Assembly (NCBI GenBank): GCA_007741555.1
Contig: CP036526.1
Coordinates: forward strand, 62,001 to 126,000
Length of the DNA stretch: 64,000 nt
Direction of reading: 5' to 3'
From: Stieleria marina
Lineage (GTDB): Bacteria; Planctomycetota; Planctomycetia; Pirellulales; Pirellulaceae
Shown here piece by piece: positions 18,326-27,690 of the stretch (position 1 is the stretch's first letter; every line of letters begins with the position of its first letter). The notes under the pieces are model-generated. The model had not been told where the DNA came from. It did not search any database and saw nothing but the letters and a program-made list of their open reading frames with translations. The position numbers were made by a program, and so were the translations under genes.

Positions 18326-18449
18326 TTCCTCTTGCTTTGCGGCGCCGCGAATCGCGACACTTGCGATCACCCTGTCAATTGTCGTCCTCTCCGTTGCCGC
18401 CCTCACTGTTGTTGGGGCCTAATCGAATTTGGATAAGGCCGCTTGAAAC

Positions 18450-19736
18450 ATGCCTGCCTTGCATTGGACCCTGCGCCGTTTCCATTGTCGCCATACGCAT
18501 CATTTGCTTGCGGTTGATGCACTCGGGTTAGTGCAGACACCGGCGGGAAAACGTCTGGCGTCTTGGCTGCTGCGTTACCACCGTGACTATCTGGCCGGTG
18601 CAATCGATCCCGATGTGCGCATTTGCGATTTTCAAAATCAGATCATCCATGTCGAAGACGGATACTGGGGCGGCGGCCCGCGAGTCGCGCAGTTGTGGTA
18701 TCACCGTCTCCTGCAAAATTTGCAACGGAGAGACTTTCGCAAAGCCGCCCAGTCGGCGGGGATTCTGACTCACTATTTCACCGACGCTTTGCAGCCGCTG
18801 CATACTGGCGAAACGCGCCGAGAATCGCTTGTTCATCTGCCGTTTGAACGAAGTGTGTTTCATTGCTACGACGCGATTCGCCAGCACTGGATTGATGATC
18901 CACTGCGGGGCGTGTTTCGGTTGACGGATCATCCCGAGTGGCTCCGTCACGCGATGCTTCACGGAGCACAATTAGGACACCAAAAGTTTTCGCTCCTGGT
19001 GAACTCGTATCGGTTTGATGATGGAGTTGCCGACCCGACCGCTGGGCTGAACAACGTGTCACGCTCAGCGATGGCCGAAGTAATTGGTTTGACCCTGACA
19101 GGACTAGCACGCATCGTCGAACGAGCCGCTCAGGACGCCGAAGGGCTCCTGTTGGCGCCGCTGCCTTGCGCGGGACACACCGCTCCGCTGATCGTGGCAT
19201 CGATTCGATGTCCGCAGCAAGCTTGGGCAAAATGGCGTGAAGCAAATCGCAGCAAGCGTCAGGCCATGGCGATTGCAAAGGAGTATCGAAAGAGAGGTTT
19301 TCTGTCGAAGCATCTGCCGCACGAGGTCGACATCAAGCAACGAGTGAATCAGGTGCGTCGAGACGAAAAGATCTACCAAGCAGCCATGGCCGAGCGTGCG
19401 CGTGCAAAACTGGCAAACCAGTCCGATGCAACGCGACAGGATCATCCCAAAGTAATGACAGTGCCGATCCAGGAGCACACGGTTTGTCCGCCAGAGGATC
19501 ATGCTTCCGCACCGGCGGTGAAATCGGTCGACCGGATTGATGCCAGGCTGCTATTGGCGGCAGGCTACCACACCAGGGCCCAGCTCGCCGCGGCGGAGAC
19601 CCAGCAGATTCACGCTGAACTTCAACGACTGGCTTTGACCAAGACGGGGCAGCGAATCTTGAGAGGCCAATCGCCACCGAGTTTGGAAGCCGTGCACGAA
19701 GAAATTCGTCGTTCGAGCCAGGGACAGGTGGCTTAG
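18450..19736 (+). CDS. Zinc-dependent phospholipase C-like protein with C-terminal DUF4332
   Basis: The protein has 428 residues. Its N-terminal 230 residues resemble the zinc-dependent phospholipase C / S1-P1 nuclease fold. HTHHLLAVDAL supplies early histidines, then come DVRICDFQNQIIHVEDGYWGGGP and GILTHYFTDALQPLHT, the classic HxxxD-type metal site. A basic linker of about 100 residues follows. The last 60 residues (DRIDARLLLAAGYHTRAQLAAAETQQI) form the helix-hairpin-helix-like DUF4332. No signal peptide is present, so it should be cytoplasmic. The substrate, lipid or nucleic acid, is unknown; the hairpin-like tail hints at nucleic acid. Confidence 0.7.
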   Translation: MPALHWTLRRFHCRHTHHLLAVDALGLVQTPAGKRLASWLLRYHRDYLAGAIDPDVRICDFQNQIIHVEDGYWGGGPRVAQLWYHRLLQNLQRRDFRKAAQSAGILTHYFTDALQPLHTGETRRESLVHLPFERSVFHCYDAIRQHWIDDPLRGVFRLTDHPEWLRHAMLHGAQLGHQKFSLLVNSYRFDDGVADPTAGLNNVSRSAMAEVIGLTLTGLARIVERAAQDAEGLLLAPLPCAGHTAPLIVASIRCPQQAWAKWREANRSKRQAMAIAKEYRKRGFLSKHLPHEVDIKQRVNQVRRDEKIYQAAMAERARAKLANQSDATRQDHPKVMTVPIQEHTVCPPEDHASAPAVKSVDRIDARLLLAAGYHTRAQLAAAETQQIHAELQRLALTKTGQRILRGQSPPSLEAVHEEIRRSSQGQVA

Positions 19737-19960
19737 AGACACGCGAAAAGATTCAGCCCCAGTGGTTTGGTACTTGGCAGGGCGATTGACGGTTTATTGT
19801 TGCAACCGACAGGCGATGGTTTGTCGGGGCCCTTGGTACGTGGGGCGGAGTTGTCATCGGTGAATGCTGCATACGCCCGATTCCTAGTTAGGTTGCCAAT
19901 CGTATATCCTTTGGCACGACGATCCCCGGCGGATAGTTTTTGCCCCGAACAGGCGTAACC

Positions 19961-21202
19961 ATGCGAGCTTTTGACGCGATCCAAATTTACTTCGACGCTG
20001 CCGCAGAGCATCTGGATTTAGAACCAGCGTTCCGCGAAGCGCTGTTGATGCCACAGCGTGAAGTCCAAGTGCAAGTTTCCATCGAACGCGATGATGGCAG
20101 CTTGGCCAACTTTGTGGGTTTCCGCGTTCAACACGACAACAGCCGTGGTCCGATGAAAGGAGGGCTCCGGTATCATCACGAAGTCGACTTGGACGAGACT
20201 CGTGCGCTGGCCAGTTTGATGACCTGGAAAACGGCCGTCGTCGATCTGCCTTACGGAGGTGCTAAAGGCGGCATCGGTGTGAACCCGCGAGAGTTGTCGC
20301 ACCGCGAAATCGAACGCCTAACGCGAGCCTTCGTCGATCAAATCCACGACATCGTCGGACCCGACACGGATATTCCAGCTCCCGACATGGGAACTGATCA
20401 TCAAGTGATGGCTTGGTTCCGAAACCAGTGGGAAAAGTACCACGGGTTTCAGCCTGCTGTGATCACTGGCAAACCTGTCGAACAGTACGGTGCCAAGGGA
20501 CGCGAAGAGGCGACCGGGCGTGGCGTCGGAATGTTGACGTTCAAGTTGGTCCGGCGGCTTAGCCGGCAACCCAAAGAGACCCGGATTGCCATTCAGGGTT
20601 TTGGAAACGTGGGGTCGCACGCCGCCAAATTTTTACACGAGTCGGAGTTTCCAGTCGTCGCGGTGAGTGATACGACGGGCACGTATTACAAAGCCGACGG
20701 GCTTGATATTCCCGCGCTGTTTCACCATCGGCTTCAGCACGAGCACGGATTGTTGGCCGGGTACACTGATTGCGAAGTGCTGCCGATGAACGCTTTGTTG
20801 GAATTGGAAGACGTTGACGTTCTGATACCTGCAGCCCTGGGCGGGGTGATCACCGAAGACAATGTGGATCGGATCAAAGCGAGCGTGATCATCGAAGCCG
20901 CGAATGGTCCTATCTTTCCCGCTGCTGACAAAATTCTGTACGAACGCGGCGTGACTGTTCTGCCTGATATCTTGGCCAATGCGGGTGGTGTGACGGTCAG
21001 TTATTTTGAATGGGTGCAAAATCGACAACACTACCGCTGGACATTGGATCGCGTGCGTCAAGAATTGGACCACACGATGAGCAGTGCCTTCGAGAATGTT
21101 TGGCAGACATCGCAAGAGAAGGACTTGTCGTTACGGACGGCTGCTTACATGATCGGGATCGCTCGCGTACAGCGTGCTACCGAATTAGCAGGGCTGACCT
21201 AG
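19961..21202 (+). CDS. gdhA: Glutamate dehydrogenase (Glu/Leu/Phe/Val dehydrogenase family)
   Basis: The protein has about 413 residues, typical of hexameric NAD-dependent enzymes. The substrate domain has GPMKGGLRYH and the catalytic lysine motif KTAVVDLPYGGAKGGI, followed by DIPAPDMGT. The cofactor domain has TGRGVGM and the Rossmann motif IQGFGNVGSHAAKFL. It interconverts glutamate with 2-oxoglutarate and ammonia. ATG 19961 is preferred; the frame opens at TTG 19940, seven codons earlier. It is transcribed alone or with the downstream hisA, 118 bases away. Confidence 0.93.
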   Translation: MRAFDAIQIYFDAAAEHLDLEPAFREALLMPQREVQVQVSIERDDGSLANFVGFRVQHDNSRGPMKGGLRYHHEVDLDETRALASLMTWKTAVVDLPYGGAKGGIGVNPRELSHREIERLTRAFVDQIHDIVGPDTDIPAPDMGTDHQVMAWFRNQWEKYHGFQPAVITGKPVEQYGAKGREEATGRGVGMLTFKLVRRLSRQPKETRIAIQGFGNVGSHAAKFLHESEFPVVAVSDTTGTYYKADGLDIPALFHHRLQHEHGLLAGYTDCEVLPMNALLELEDVDVLIPAALGGVITEDNVDRIKASVIIEAANGPIFPAADKILYERGVTVLPDILANAGGVTVSYFEWVQNRQHYRWTLDRVRQELDHTMSSAFENVWQTSQEKDLSLRTAAYMIGIARVQRATELAGLT

Positions 21203-21320
21203 CGGCGGCCAATATCGATGCGAGTGCAATTTGGACGTCTAGTCCAATTCGCTTGTGCGTTCGCGGTTGCTTCACGGCGCAGCGACTTAGAAAACAGAAC
21301 TCCCAACTAAGAGAATCCCA

Positions 21321-22049
21321 TTGGAAATTTGGCCCGCGATTGACCTCCGTCATGGAAAACCCGTTCGCTTGCGACAGGGAGACTACGAACAGCAAACGGT
21401 GTTTGGTGAAGATCCCGTCGTATTCGCTAAGCGATGGCAGGCAGCCGGTGCCAAGCGTTTGCACTTGGTCGATCTGGATGCGGCGCGAGGCGACGATCCG
21501 ACGGCGAATCGCGAAGCTGTCAAATCAATCGTTGCCGAGACGGGGCTACCGTGCCAGATGGGCGGAGGCGTGCGCGACGAAGCAACGATCGAAGCTCTGA
21601 TCGCGCTTGGTCTGAGCCGCTTAGTGGTGGGATCAGCGGCGCTGAAACGACCGGATTGGTTTGCCAACATGTGCGATGCTCATCCCGGAAAATTGGCTGC
21701 CGGCATCGACGCACGCGATGGCATGGTGGCGACCGATGGTTGGCTTGAGACAAGCTCCACACCGGCCATCGATCTCGCGAAGGATCTTCGCCAGCGAACC
21801 GAAAATTTGGTCGCGATTATCTATACGGACATTGCGCGTGACGGAATGATGCGGGGGCCGAATTTTGACGGGCTGGCCCAAATGGCCGAAGCCACCGACA
21901 TTCCTTTGGTCGCCAGCGGTGGCGTGACTACGCTGGACGATGTTCGTGCCTTGGTGCGGATGGAGATGCCAGCAGCAATCGTCGGTCGTTCGATCTATGA
22001 TGGCGTGATGAAACTAGAAGAAGTCTTGGATGTAGCCGGAGATCGTTAG
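21321..22049 (+). CDS. hisA: Phosphoribosylformimino-5-aminoimidazole carboxamide ribotide isomerase
   Basis: The 242-residue (beta/alpha)8 barrel opens with EIWPAIDLRHGKPVRLRQGDY, carrying the catalytic aspartate after PAI. It continues with LHLVDLDAARGDDPTNR-type, QMGGGVRDEATIE, YTDIARDGMMRGPN (second catalytic Asp and phosphate loop) and VASGGVTTLDDV. It performs the Amadori rearrangement in the fourth step of histidine synthesis. The start is TTG 21321, where the conserved MEIWPAIDLR begins. No other his gene is in the window, so the pathway is dispersed. The next gene starts at the base after its stop codon. Confidence 0.95.
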   Translation: MEIWPAIDLRHGKPVRLRQGDYEQQTVFGEDPVVFAKRWQAAGAKRLHLVDLDAARGDDPTANREAVKSIVAETGLPCQMGGGVRDEATIEALIALGLSRLVVGSAALKRPDWFANMCDAHPGKLAAGIDARDGMVATDGWLETSSTPAIDLAKDLRQRTENLVAIIYTDIARDGMMRGPNFDGLAQMAEATDIPLVASGGVTTLDDVRALVRMEMPAAIVGRSIYDGVMKLEEVLDVAGDR

Positions 22050-24089
22050 ATGTTGAACTCATTCAGCCGTGCCCAGTTCGTCTGCTTGAGCATTTTTTTC
22101 ACGGTCGCGACAGGCATACCGAGTCAGGCGCAACAAAATTTCAAACAGCTGCCGCCGCTGGGCATCAAGATCGACGTAGAGACTCGCGAGAAGTTGGCGC
22201 AACGAGTCGCTCGCTTGAAAGAAGAGATCGAGGACTTAGAAAAAGCGTCTGAGGACACTTCGACGTGGCGTGCTGACGTCGTGGTGCTGGTTCGCGCGGT
22301 CGAATTGGCACTCCGGCAGAATGGTTTCTACAAAAAGAGTGAACCGGCGGCAGCGGCAAAATTGCTTGATGAAGCGAAACGTCGCATCGACGCGGTCGCT
22401 GCCAGTCAACGTTCGCTTGGTTTGCTTCGCACAGCGGCGACCGAATCGGATCAACCCAGCCTGCTGGTGGGCGGGTTCGTTTCGCACATTGATGATTCCG
22501 TTCAGCCTTACGGATTGGTGTTACCAGTTGGGTTTGATGCCAAGAAAACGTACCGCTTAGATGTTTGGCTTCATGGTCGCGGCGATACCAAACTGGAAGT
22601 CGCTTTTCTGACCGAGCGGATGAATAAGGTCGGTCAGTATGCGCCGGCAGACACGATCGTTCTTCACCCTTTTGGTCGACACTGCAATGCATTCAAGTTT
22701 GCTGGCGAGACCGATGTTTACGAAGCAATCGATCACGTCAGTGGGTTGCTAAACGTCGACCAGAGTCGAGTCGCCCTTCGCGGTTTTTCGATGGGCGGGG
22801 CAGGTGTCTGGCATCTTGCCGCTCACGATCCGACCCATTGGTTCGCGGCGAATCCAGGAGCCGGTTTCGTTGACACGATCGTTTACCAAGGCTGGGCCGA
22901 AAAGCTTCCGTACCCGATGACTGATGCGCGAAAGAAACTGTTGCGTTTGTACGACGTTTTGCCTTGGACCAGTAATTTGCAGAACACACAGCTGATTGCG
23001 TACAGCGGCGAAGTCGACAAGCAAAGACAGGCTGCTGATCGTGTGATGAAAGCCGGCAAAGAATTAGGGTTCGACTGGGACTATGTCATCGGCAAAGGCA
23101 TGGGGCACAAAATCAATCCTGAATCGGCGACAAAGGTTGATGCCAAACTTGCTTCATGGAGCGCGCAAACGTCGCAGTCGCCTCGAAAGTCAATCGACTT
23201 CACCACCTATACGCTGCGATACGCCAAAGCGGATTGGTTAACCGTCACTGGTTTGCAAGAGCACTGGAAGGCTGGAAATGTGAAAGCAGTTATTACTGAA
23301 TCAGCAACTCTAGACATCAAAACGGATGGCGTGACACATCTGTCACTGGACTTTGCCGATTCGTCATGGCCGGGGAAAAAGGAAGTCGGTCTTAACATTG
23401 ATGGCGAGCGTTTCTACATCAGCGACACGTCGGAAGAGCCCGGTCTGCAGTGTCAGTTGCAACGCGGTAAACGGTGGGAACAAGTCGTCGGGATATCGAG
23501 CGAACTCCGCAAACGTCCGGGAGTTCAAGGCCCCATTGATGACGTTTTCTACGATCGATTCCTGTTCGTCCTACCAACGCGTCCAGCCGGAAACGGAGTG
23601 GTCGAACGTTGGGTCAAACGAGAGATCGAATACGCGATGTCGCGATGGAAACGTTTGATGCGGGGCGAGGTTCGAACGGTCAGGGACGTTGATCTGACAG
23701 ACGAGCAAATCAAGAACAACCACCTGATTTGTTTTGGCGACTTTCTGGGAAACCGTTACTTAAGCAAGGTCTCCAATCGCATGCCGCTAACATGGACGCG
23801 GAACAAATTGAACTTTGCGGGAAAGTCCTATGATCCGGCCACTCACGCGGCGGTCATGTGTTATCCAAATCCAGAAAATCCCGACCGCTACATCGTGATG
23901 AACAGCGGCATGACGTTTCGCGAGTTTTCCAACGTCAGCAATTCGCGTCAAATTGCGATGCTGCCCGATTGGGCGATGCTGAAAATTGATGATGAATTCG
24001 ACGACAGCATCTTCGCTGGCGATGTGGTCGCTGAAGGATTCTTTGACGAGCAGTGGCAGATCAAAACGAAGAATCCGACACTACCATGA
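22050..24089 (+). CDS. Secreted esterase/peptidase of the alpha/beta hydrolase fold
   Basis: The protein has 679 residues and a signal peptide (about 1-27, ending SQAQ). A helical linker precedes an alpha/beta hydrolase core: PYGLVLPVGFD, LDVWLHGRGDTK (oxyanion region), IVLHPFGR, and the nucleophile elbow GFSMGG with Ser247. A late GMGHKI supplies a candidate catalytic histidine. Beyond about residue 390 lies a beta-rich domain and a region with WVKREIEYAMSRWKRLMRGE of unknown role. It resembles the prolyl-oligopeptidase/PHB-depolymerase-like hydrolases abundant in planctomycetes. It begins immediately after hisA and ends before a strong terminator, so the two are probably cotranscribed, although no functional link is evident. 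Confidence 0.8.
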   Translation: MLNSFSRAQFVCLSIFFTVATGIPSQAQQNFKQLPPLGIKIDVETREKLAQRVARLKEEIEDLEKASEDTSTWRADVVVLVRAVELALRQNGFYKKSEPAAAAKLLDEAKRRIDAVAASQRSLGLLRTAATESDQPSLLVGGFVSHIDDSVQPYGLVLPVGFDAKKTYRLDVWLHGRGDTKLEVAFLTERMNKVGQYAPADTIVLHPFGRHCNAFKFAGETDVYEAIDHVSGLLNVDQSRVALRGFSMGGAGVWHLAAHDPTHWFAANPGAGFVDTIVYQGWAEKLPYPMTDARKKLLRLYDVLPWTSNLQNTQLIAYSGEVDKQRQAADRVMKAGKELGFDWDYVIGKGMGHKINPESATKVDAKLASWSAQTSQSPRKSIDFTTYTLRYAKADWLTVTGLQEHWKAGNVKAVITESATLDIKTDGVTHLSLDFADSSWPGKKEVGLNIDGERFYISDTSEEPGLQCQLQRGKRWEQVVGISSELRKRPGVQGPIDDVFYDRFLFVLPTRPAGNGVVERWVKREIEYAMSRWKRLMRGEVRTVRDVDLTDEQIKNNHLICFGDFLGNRYLSKVSNRMPLTWTRNKLNFAGKSYDPATHAAVMCYPNPENPDRYIVMNSGMTFREFSNVSNSRQIAMLPDWAMLKIDDEFDDSIFAGDVVAEGFFDEQWQIKTKNPTLP

Positions 24090-24149
24090 GCCAGATCATC
24101 GCTTCCTTGCCTTGAGTTTCGGGCGTCGTTGGGACCTAGTGCTTCAACC

Positions 24150-24173
24150 GCGACGGGTAGTCCGTCGCTTTTT
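24150..24173 (+). terminator. Rho-independent terminator
   Basis: GCGACGG and CCGTCGC form a perfect 7-base stem around the 5-base loop GTAGT, followed directly by TTTTT. It lies 60 bases after the esterase stop, on the right strand to end the hisA-esterase unit. Confidence 0.85.
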
Positions 24174-24374
24174 GCTGCTCTATCAGCGGCACCTGGTTTT
24201 TCACGCTTCAGGTGATGTAACTGCCACTGCATACGGGTGGCATGCGAAGTATCGAATGGAAAACTGGCACCGAAAGCAGGCGAGGGCCTCAGCTATTCGT
24301 GGACAACCTTCGATCACCGAACAATCCGCTCCGCCTGCACTTTCGGGTCGCGGTTGAGTGTGGCGTCACGACCG

Positions 24375-25214
24375 CTACTTTTTCGCTACCAAGTAACAGA
24401 TCCAACTTGGATCGCTCGGAGCGACTTCGCGGCGTTCCCACTGGCCGTCGCGATCGGGATCTTCGTTCTCGTCGATTTCCCAGTAGACGTGGCTTTCGCT
24501 GAAGCCTGCCTCTTCTAGCATCTCGCGGACTTCGGAGATCGTCCAAAATCGCCAGTGATACTCAAAGGCGTGTTTCAGTTTACTGCCGTCGGGAAATTTG
24601 AAACTGATTGAAAAGCTGGCGTCGGCTGTGATCGGATTAAACGAAATTTGCGACCAATGGTATTTGAATCCCTTCTTGCCTTTTTTGATCGTGCGTTTGT
24701 CCACAAAGTCTTCGACGAAACACTCGCCACCGCCCATCATGTCCATGACCATGATGCCGCCGTCATTTAGGTTGGCTCGAGCGATTTTGAAATACTCGAT
24801 GACTTCCGCGCGCGTCTTGAAAATCCAAAACGAAAAGTTCTGCGCGGCCAGCACGTCGACAGTTGGCTTGTTGCGTTTGCGGACGTCTTGTTCGATTAAA
24901 CGGACACGCTGCTTCTGCTCAGGATTTAGTTTGGCCAAATTGTTATCGCGGCCCCACTGCAGTGTTTCGTCACACAGATCAACGCCGGTCGCCTTGCGGC
25001 GTTTGTCGCTCTTGACCCACTCGCAGCAAACGGCAAACGTCCCGCAAAAATCTTCGCGCAGCGTCAGCGGAGTCGCATCGTGAAAATCACGGTACGCCTG
25101 CGTAAAGAATTCGACTTCGTGATCAGGCGTCTGAACCGACTTTTCGTAGAGTTTGAACTTGTCGGCGCGGTCTGCCATCGTCGGCTTGCCGGGCTTCTTC
25201 TTGTGTTTAGCCAT
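24375..25214 (-). CDS. SAM-dependent methyltransferase
   Basis: The protein has 279 residues with a lysine-rich start. Class I methyltransferase motifs are visible: LREDFCGTFAVCCEWV (motif I region), KATGVDLCDETLQWG (acidic end of strand 2), VRLIEQDVRKR (motif II), and VDVLAAQNFSFWIF followed by GGIMVMDMMGGGECF (motif III/IV). The C-terminal half has FKYHWSQISFNPITADASF and HWRFWTISEVREMLEEAGF. It methylates an unknown small molecule or macromolecule. It lies 114 bases downstream of the SDR gene on the same strand and may share its transcript. Confidence 0.8.
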   Translation of the reverse strand: MAKHKKKPGKPTMADRADKFKLYEKSVQTPDHEVEFFTQAYRDFHDATPLTLREDFCGTFAVCCEWVKSDKRRKATGVDLCDETLQWGRDNNLAKLNPEQKQRVRLIEQDVRKRNKPTVDVLAAQNFSFWIFKTRAEVIEYFKIARANLNDGGIMVMDMMGGGECFVEDFVDKRTIKKGKKGFKYHWSQISFNPITADASFSISFKFPDGSKLKHAFEYHWRFWTISEVREMLEEAGFSESHVYWEIDENEDPDRDGQWERREVAPSDPSWICYLVAKK

Positions 25215-25328
25215 CTTGTGAGATTTGGGTTAATCAGGGTGCTTAGCTAAGAGTGTGCTGAGATTGTACCGCGGCGCAGAATTCTTGCACCGGGTTCGTG
25301 GGAAAAGCGACGCGGAAGGATGGCCGCG

Positions 25329-26099
25329 TTAGTGGTGAGCCCAGCCGCGATCGGCGAGCAGTTCCTGGCCAGTGATGGCAGCGCTGGCGTTGCTTGCCAA
25401 AAAGAGTGCCACGTCCGCAATTTCTGAAGGCTTGATCAGATCTGGAATGCACTGCTGAGTTTTTAACATTCGCTTGACCTTCGGCGTGACAAATTGCTCC
25501 AGCTGCCGGTCCGTCATGATCCAACCTGGCGAGAGCGTATTGACGCGAATGTGACGCGGTCCCAGTTCGCGAGCCAGCGATCGCGTCAGGCCGATGATGC
25601 CCGATTTAGTCGCAACGTACGCCGTCATTTCGGCGGGTGACAGATGATGGGTGATCGACGAAAAGTTGATAATCGATCCGCCCTTGTCGGGCATCAGGTC
25701 CACCGCTTGTTGGACAGCGATGACGAAGGCTCGCAAATTGAGTGCGATGATTTCATCCCACTGGTTCATCGTCATCTGGCCGAGCGCAATTCGTGGATCG
25801 CGTGCGGCGCTATTGACCAAAACATCAATGCGACCGGCTTGTTTGCCAATGCGGTCAATCCAGTTTCGCAGTGGCTTTTCTTTAGTCAGATCGACTGCTG
25901 AGAATCGGGCCCGCTTGTTGGTTTCCAACTGCAGCCGTTTGCCCGCATCGGAGTCGACGTCACAGAAGTGAACTCGTGCGTCTTGGTCGACGAAGCGACG
26001 AACCATCGCTTCGCCGATTCCGTTTGCACCGCCCGTGATGACGACGACCCTGTTGGCAAGATCGTCGTACGTGGCAAGCGATTGCTGGGGCGAAGGCAC
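25329..26099 (-). CDS. Short-chain dehydrogenase/reductase
   Basis: This classical SDR has 256 residues. It has the cofactor motif TGGANGIG (22-29), the acidic residue in HFCDVDS that favours NAD over NADP, VNSAAR, Asn121, the catalytic serine in IINFSS, and Tyr161-x3-Lys165 (YVATK). The C-terminus ends in TGQELLADRGWAHH, typical of the fatty acyl/sugar alcohol subfamilies. It reduces or oxidises an unidentified alcohol or ketone. It follows the helix-turn-helix gene by 16 bases, so the two are very likely cotranscribed. Confidence 0.88.
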   Translation of the reverse strand: MPSPQQSLATYDDLANRVVVITGGANGIGEAMVRRFVDQDARVHFCDVDSDAGKRLQLETNKRARFSAVDLTKEKPLRNWIDRIGKQAGRIDVLVNSAARDPRIALGQMTMNQWDEIIALNLRAFVIAVQQAVDLMPDKGGSIINFSSITHHLSPAEMTAYVATKSGIIGLTRSLARELGPRHIRVNTLSPGWIMTDRQLEQFVTPKVKRMLKTQQCIPDLIKPSEIADVALFLASNASAAITGQELLADRGWAHH

Positions 26100-26115
26100 G
26101 GTTCAAAAATCCTAA

Positions 26116-27261
26116 CTACCGACGTGCAATTCGCTTGGCGATCGCAGCGCGTGGTAGCGGCATGATTTCGGCAGCACCGCCCGGGTTGTACAGCAGGTCG
26201 TCGGGGCTAGGTTTGCTGTCGGCGTTGTCGTACTTAACCAAATAAGCACCGATCTGAATTCCACCTTCGTCGTAAACAGGAGGCCAGAATTCTTCGCCGC
26301 GAATCGCCAGTGTTTTTGCTAGCAGGCGGGTCGCCCGACCGGAGAAACCGCTTAGCACCATGTCTAGACGGCCGAGAGCTTCGCGGAAGAGGTAAAACAC
26401 CAATGCTGTGTCTTGATCTTTACCGCCAGCGTAAGCCCAAGTGCCATCGTCTTTTTCGTAGTAAAAACCAGGCTCCGGCGCGTCTTCGTTTTTGCTCAGT
26501 CGTGTGCCAGCCGAAGCACCGTCGGGTTTGGGATCGGTATCACGGTAACGCAAAAAGAATGGACAAGACCGCGCCGAAACGTCATCGACGTCGTCTTCGG
26601 TAACAAACGGCGAACAACCAAACGCTTCGGAGAATACCAATTCAACAACGGGGTTACTTTTCACACTGCCGATGCAAACCATTCCGCGGTCGCCTTGGGC
26701 ATCGGTGAAACCCTCGAACACTTCCGAGGCACGAGCGCGAGCGTCTTCCAAAGATGCCTTGCCTGGGCTCCACACAAGTGTTTGCTGCAGGCGATCGGGC
26801 ATGGGGACTTCGACCGGTTTGCCTTCGTCACCATCGGCGCTGGCGTGGTGTTTGGCAGCACCTCCCAACGTCGAAACACCGTTGAGCAATTCGCCGACCA
26901 AGACCGAGTCACTGGCGATGACTGCGGCACTCTCGGGCGAGCCTTCGGTTTCACTTTGGCGAACACCCACGACGATTTCGATGTCACCGCGGCGGGCAAG
27001 CAGTTCCCAGAAGTTTTCTGCATTGACGGCGAACAACGCACCAGGCAATTGGTCTGCTGTGGCGTAGCCTTGATCGATCAAATAGTCACATAAACGCGAA
27101 AGAGCGTCTAAGGGAATGTATTTTGCTTCGTTCTTCAGAAGGGACGCGACTTGATGGCGGTCCAATCCTGTGTGTTCGACGATCGATTTGATCGTGCCAG
27201 GGCGTTTGCGTCGGTCAGGAGTATGTCCAAGAAGTTCCGCTAGACGGAATGCATATCTCAT
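26116..27261 (-). CDS. Helix-turn-helix protein with unknown C-terminal domain
   Basis: The 381-residue protein begins with an XRE/Cro-like helix-turn-helix (about 22-66): GTIKSIVEHTGLDRHQVASLLKN, then YIPLDALSRLCDYLIDQGY. The remaining 310 residues form an alpha/beta domain I do not recognise, with FWELLARRGDIEIVVGVRQ, acidic loops, YLFREALGRLDMVLSGFSGRATRLLAK and FWPPVYDEGGIQIGAYLVKY. The body suggests a sensory or nucleotide-binding module rather than an enzyme with visible catalytic residues. It heads an SDR operon and is divergent from the large membrane protein gene. It may regulate either; this is inference from position. Confidence 0.65.
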   Translation of the reverse strand: MRYAFRLAELLGHTPDRRKRPGTIKSIVEHTGLDRHQVASLLKNEAKYIPLDALSRLCDYLIDQGYATADQLPGALFAVNAENFWELLARRGDIEIVVGVRQSETEGSPESAAVIASDSVLVGELLNGVSTLGGAAKHHASADGDEGKPVEVPMPDRLQQTLVWSPGKASLEDARARASEVFEGFTDAQGDRGMVCIGSVKSNPVVELVFSEAFGCSPFVTEDDVDDVSARSCPFFLRYRDTDPKPDGASAGTRLSKNEDAPEPGFYYEKDDGTWAYAGGKDQDTALVFYLFREALGRLDMVLSGFSGRATRLLAKTLAIRGEEFWPPVYDEGGIQIGAYLVKYDNADSKPSPDDLLYNPGGAAEIMPLPRAAIAKRIARR

Positions 27262-27690
27262 CAGTCGTTGTCAAATAAAATGGAGGAGAAAAGATTGCCC
27301 AAAACGTATTTGCACGAACCATTGTATCAAGAGCAGTGCCGGCCAATTACGTCGGGGCCTGAGGAATCGATCGGAAGTCAATTCTTTCGCAAAGAAGAAA
27401 GGTGGGCCCGTTTGGTAAACTGATCCGCAGATTGACGGCGAATCGAAGTCTGCTTCAACGATTGTCCAAAGTGATTTTCGATAGGGACGATCCTGCTGCG
27501 GCGATATGCCGAAGATGTTTAAGTTAATACGTTGGTCGATGCTGTCAGCGAAATTGAGCCACATCGATCCAAAAAAGCGGACAAATCCCGCGCCGGTGGC
27601 GAATCGTTCACTGGATGCGGTTATTAACGAGGCGGTTTCTTCCTTTGTTCAGCTATAGTGGAATATGCCGTTTCTCTTTGGGATCTCAGG
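27262..27690. other. Divergent intergenic region
   Basis: This 429-base region lies between the helix-turn-helix gene and the large membrane protein gene. A minus-strand open frame (27271-27564) has a phenylalanine-rich, unfamiliar product and is not believed. The region should carry both promoters and any operator of the adjacent regulator. I found no convincing palindrome. Confidence 0.4.
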
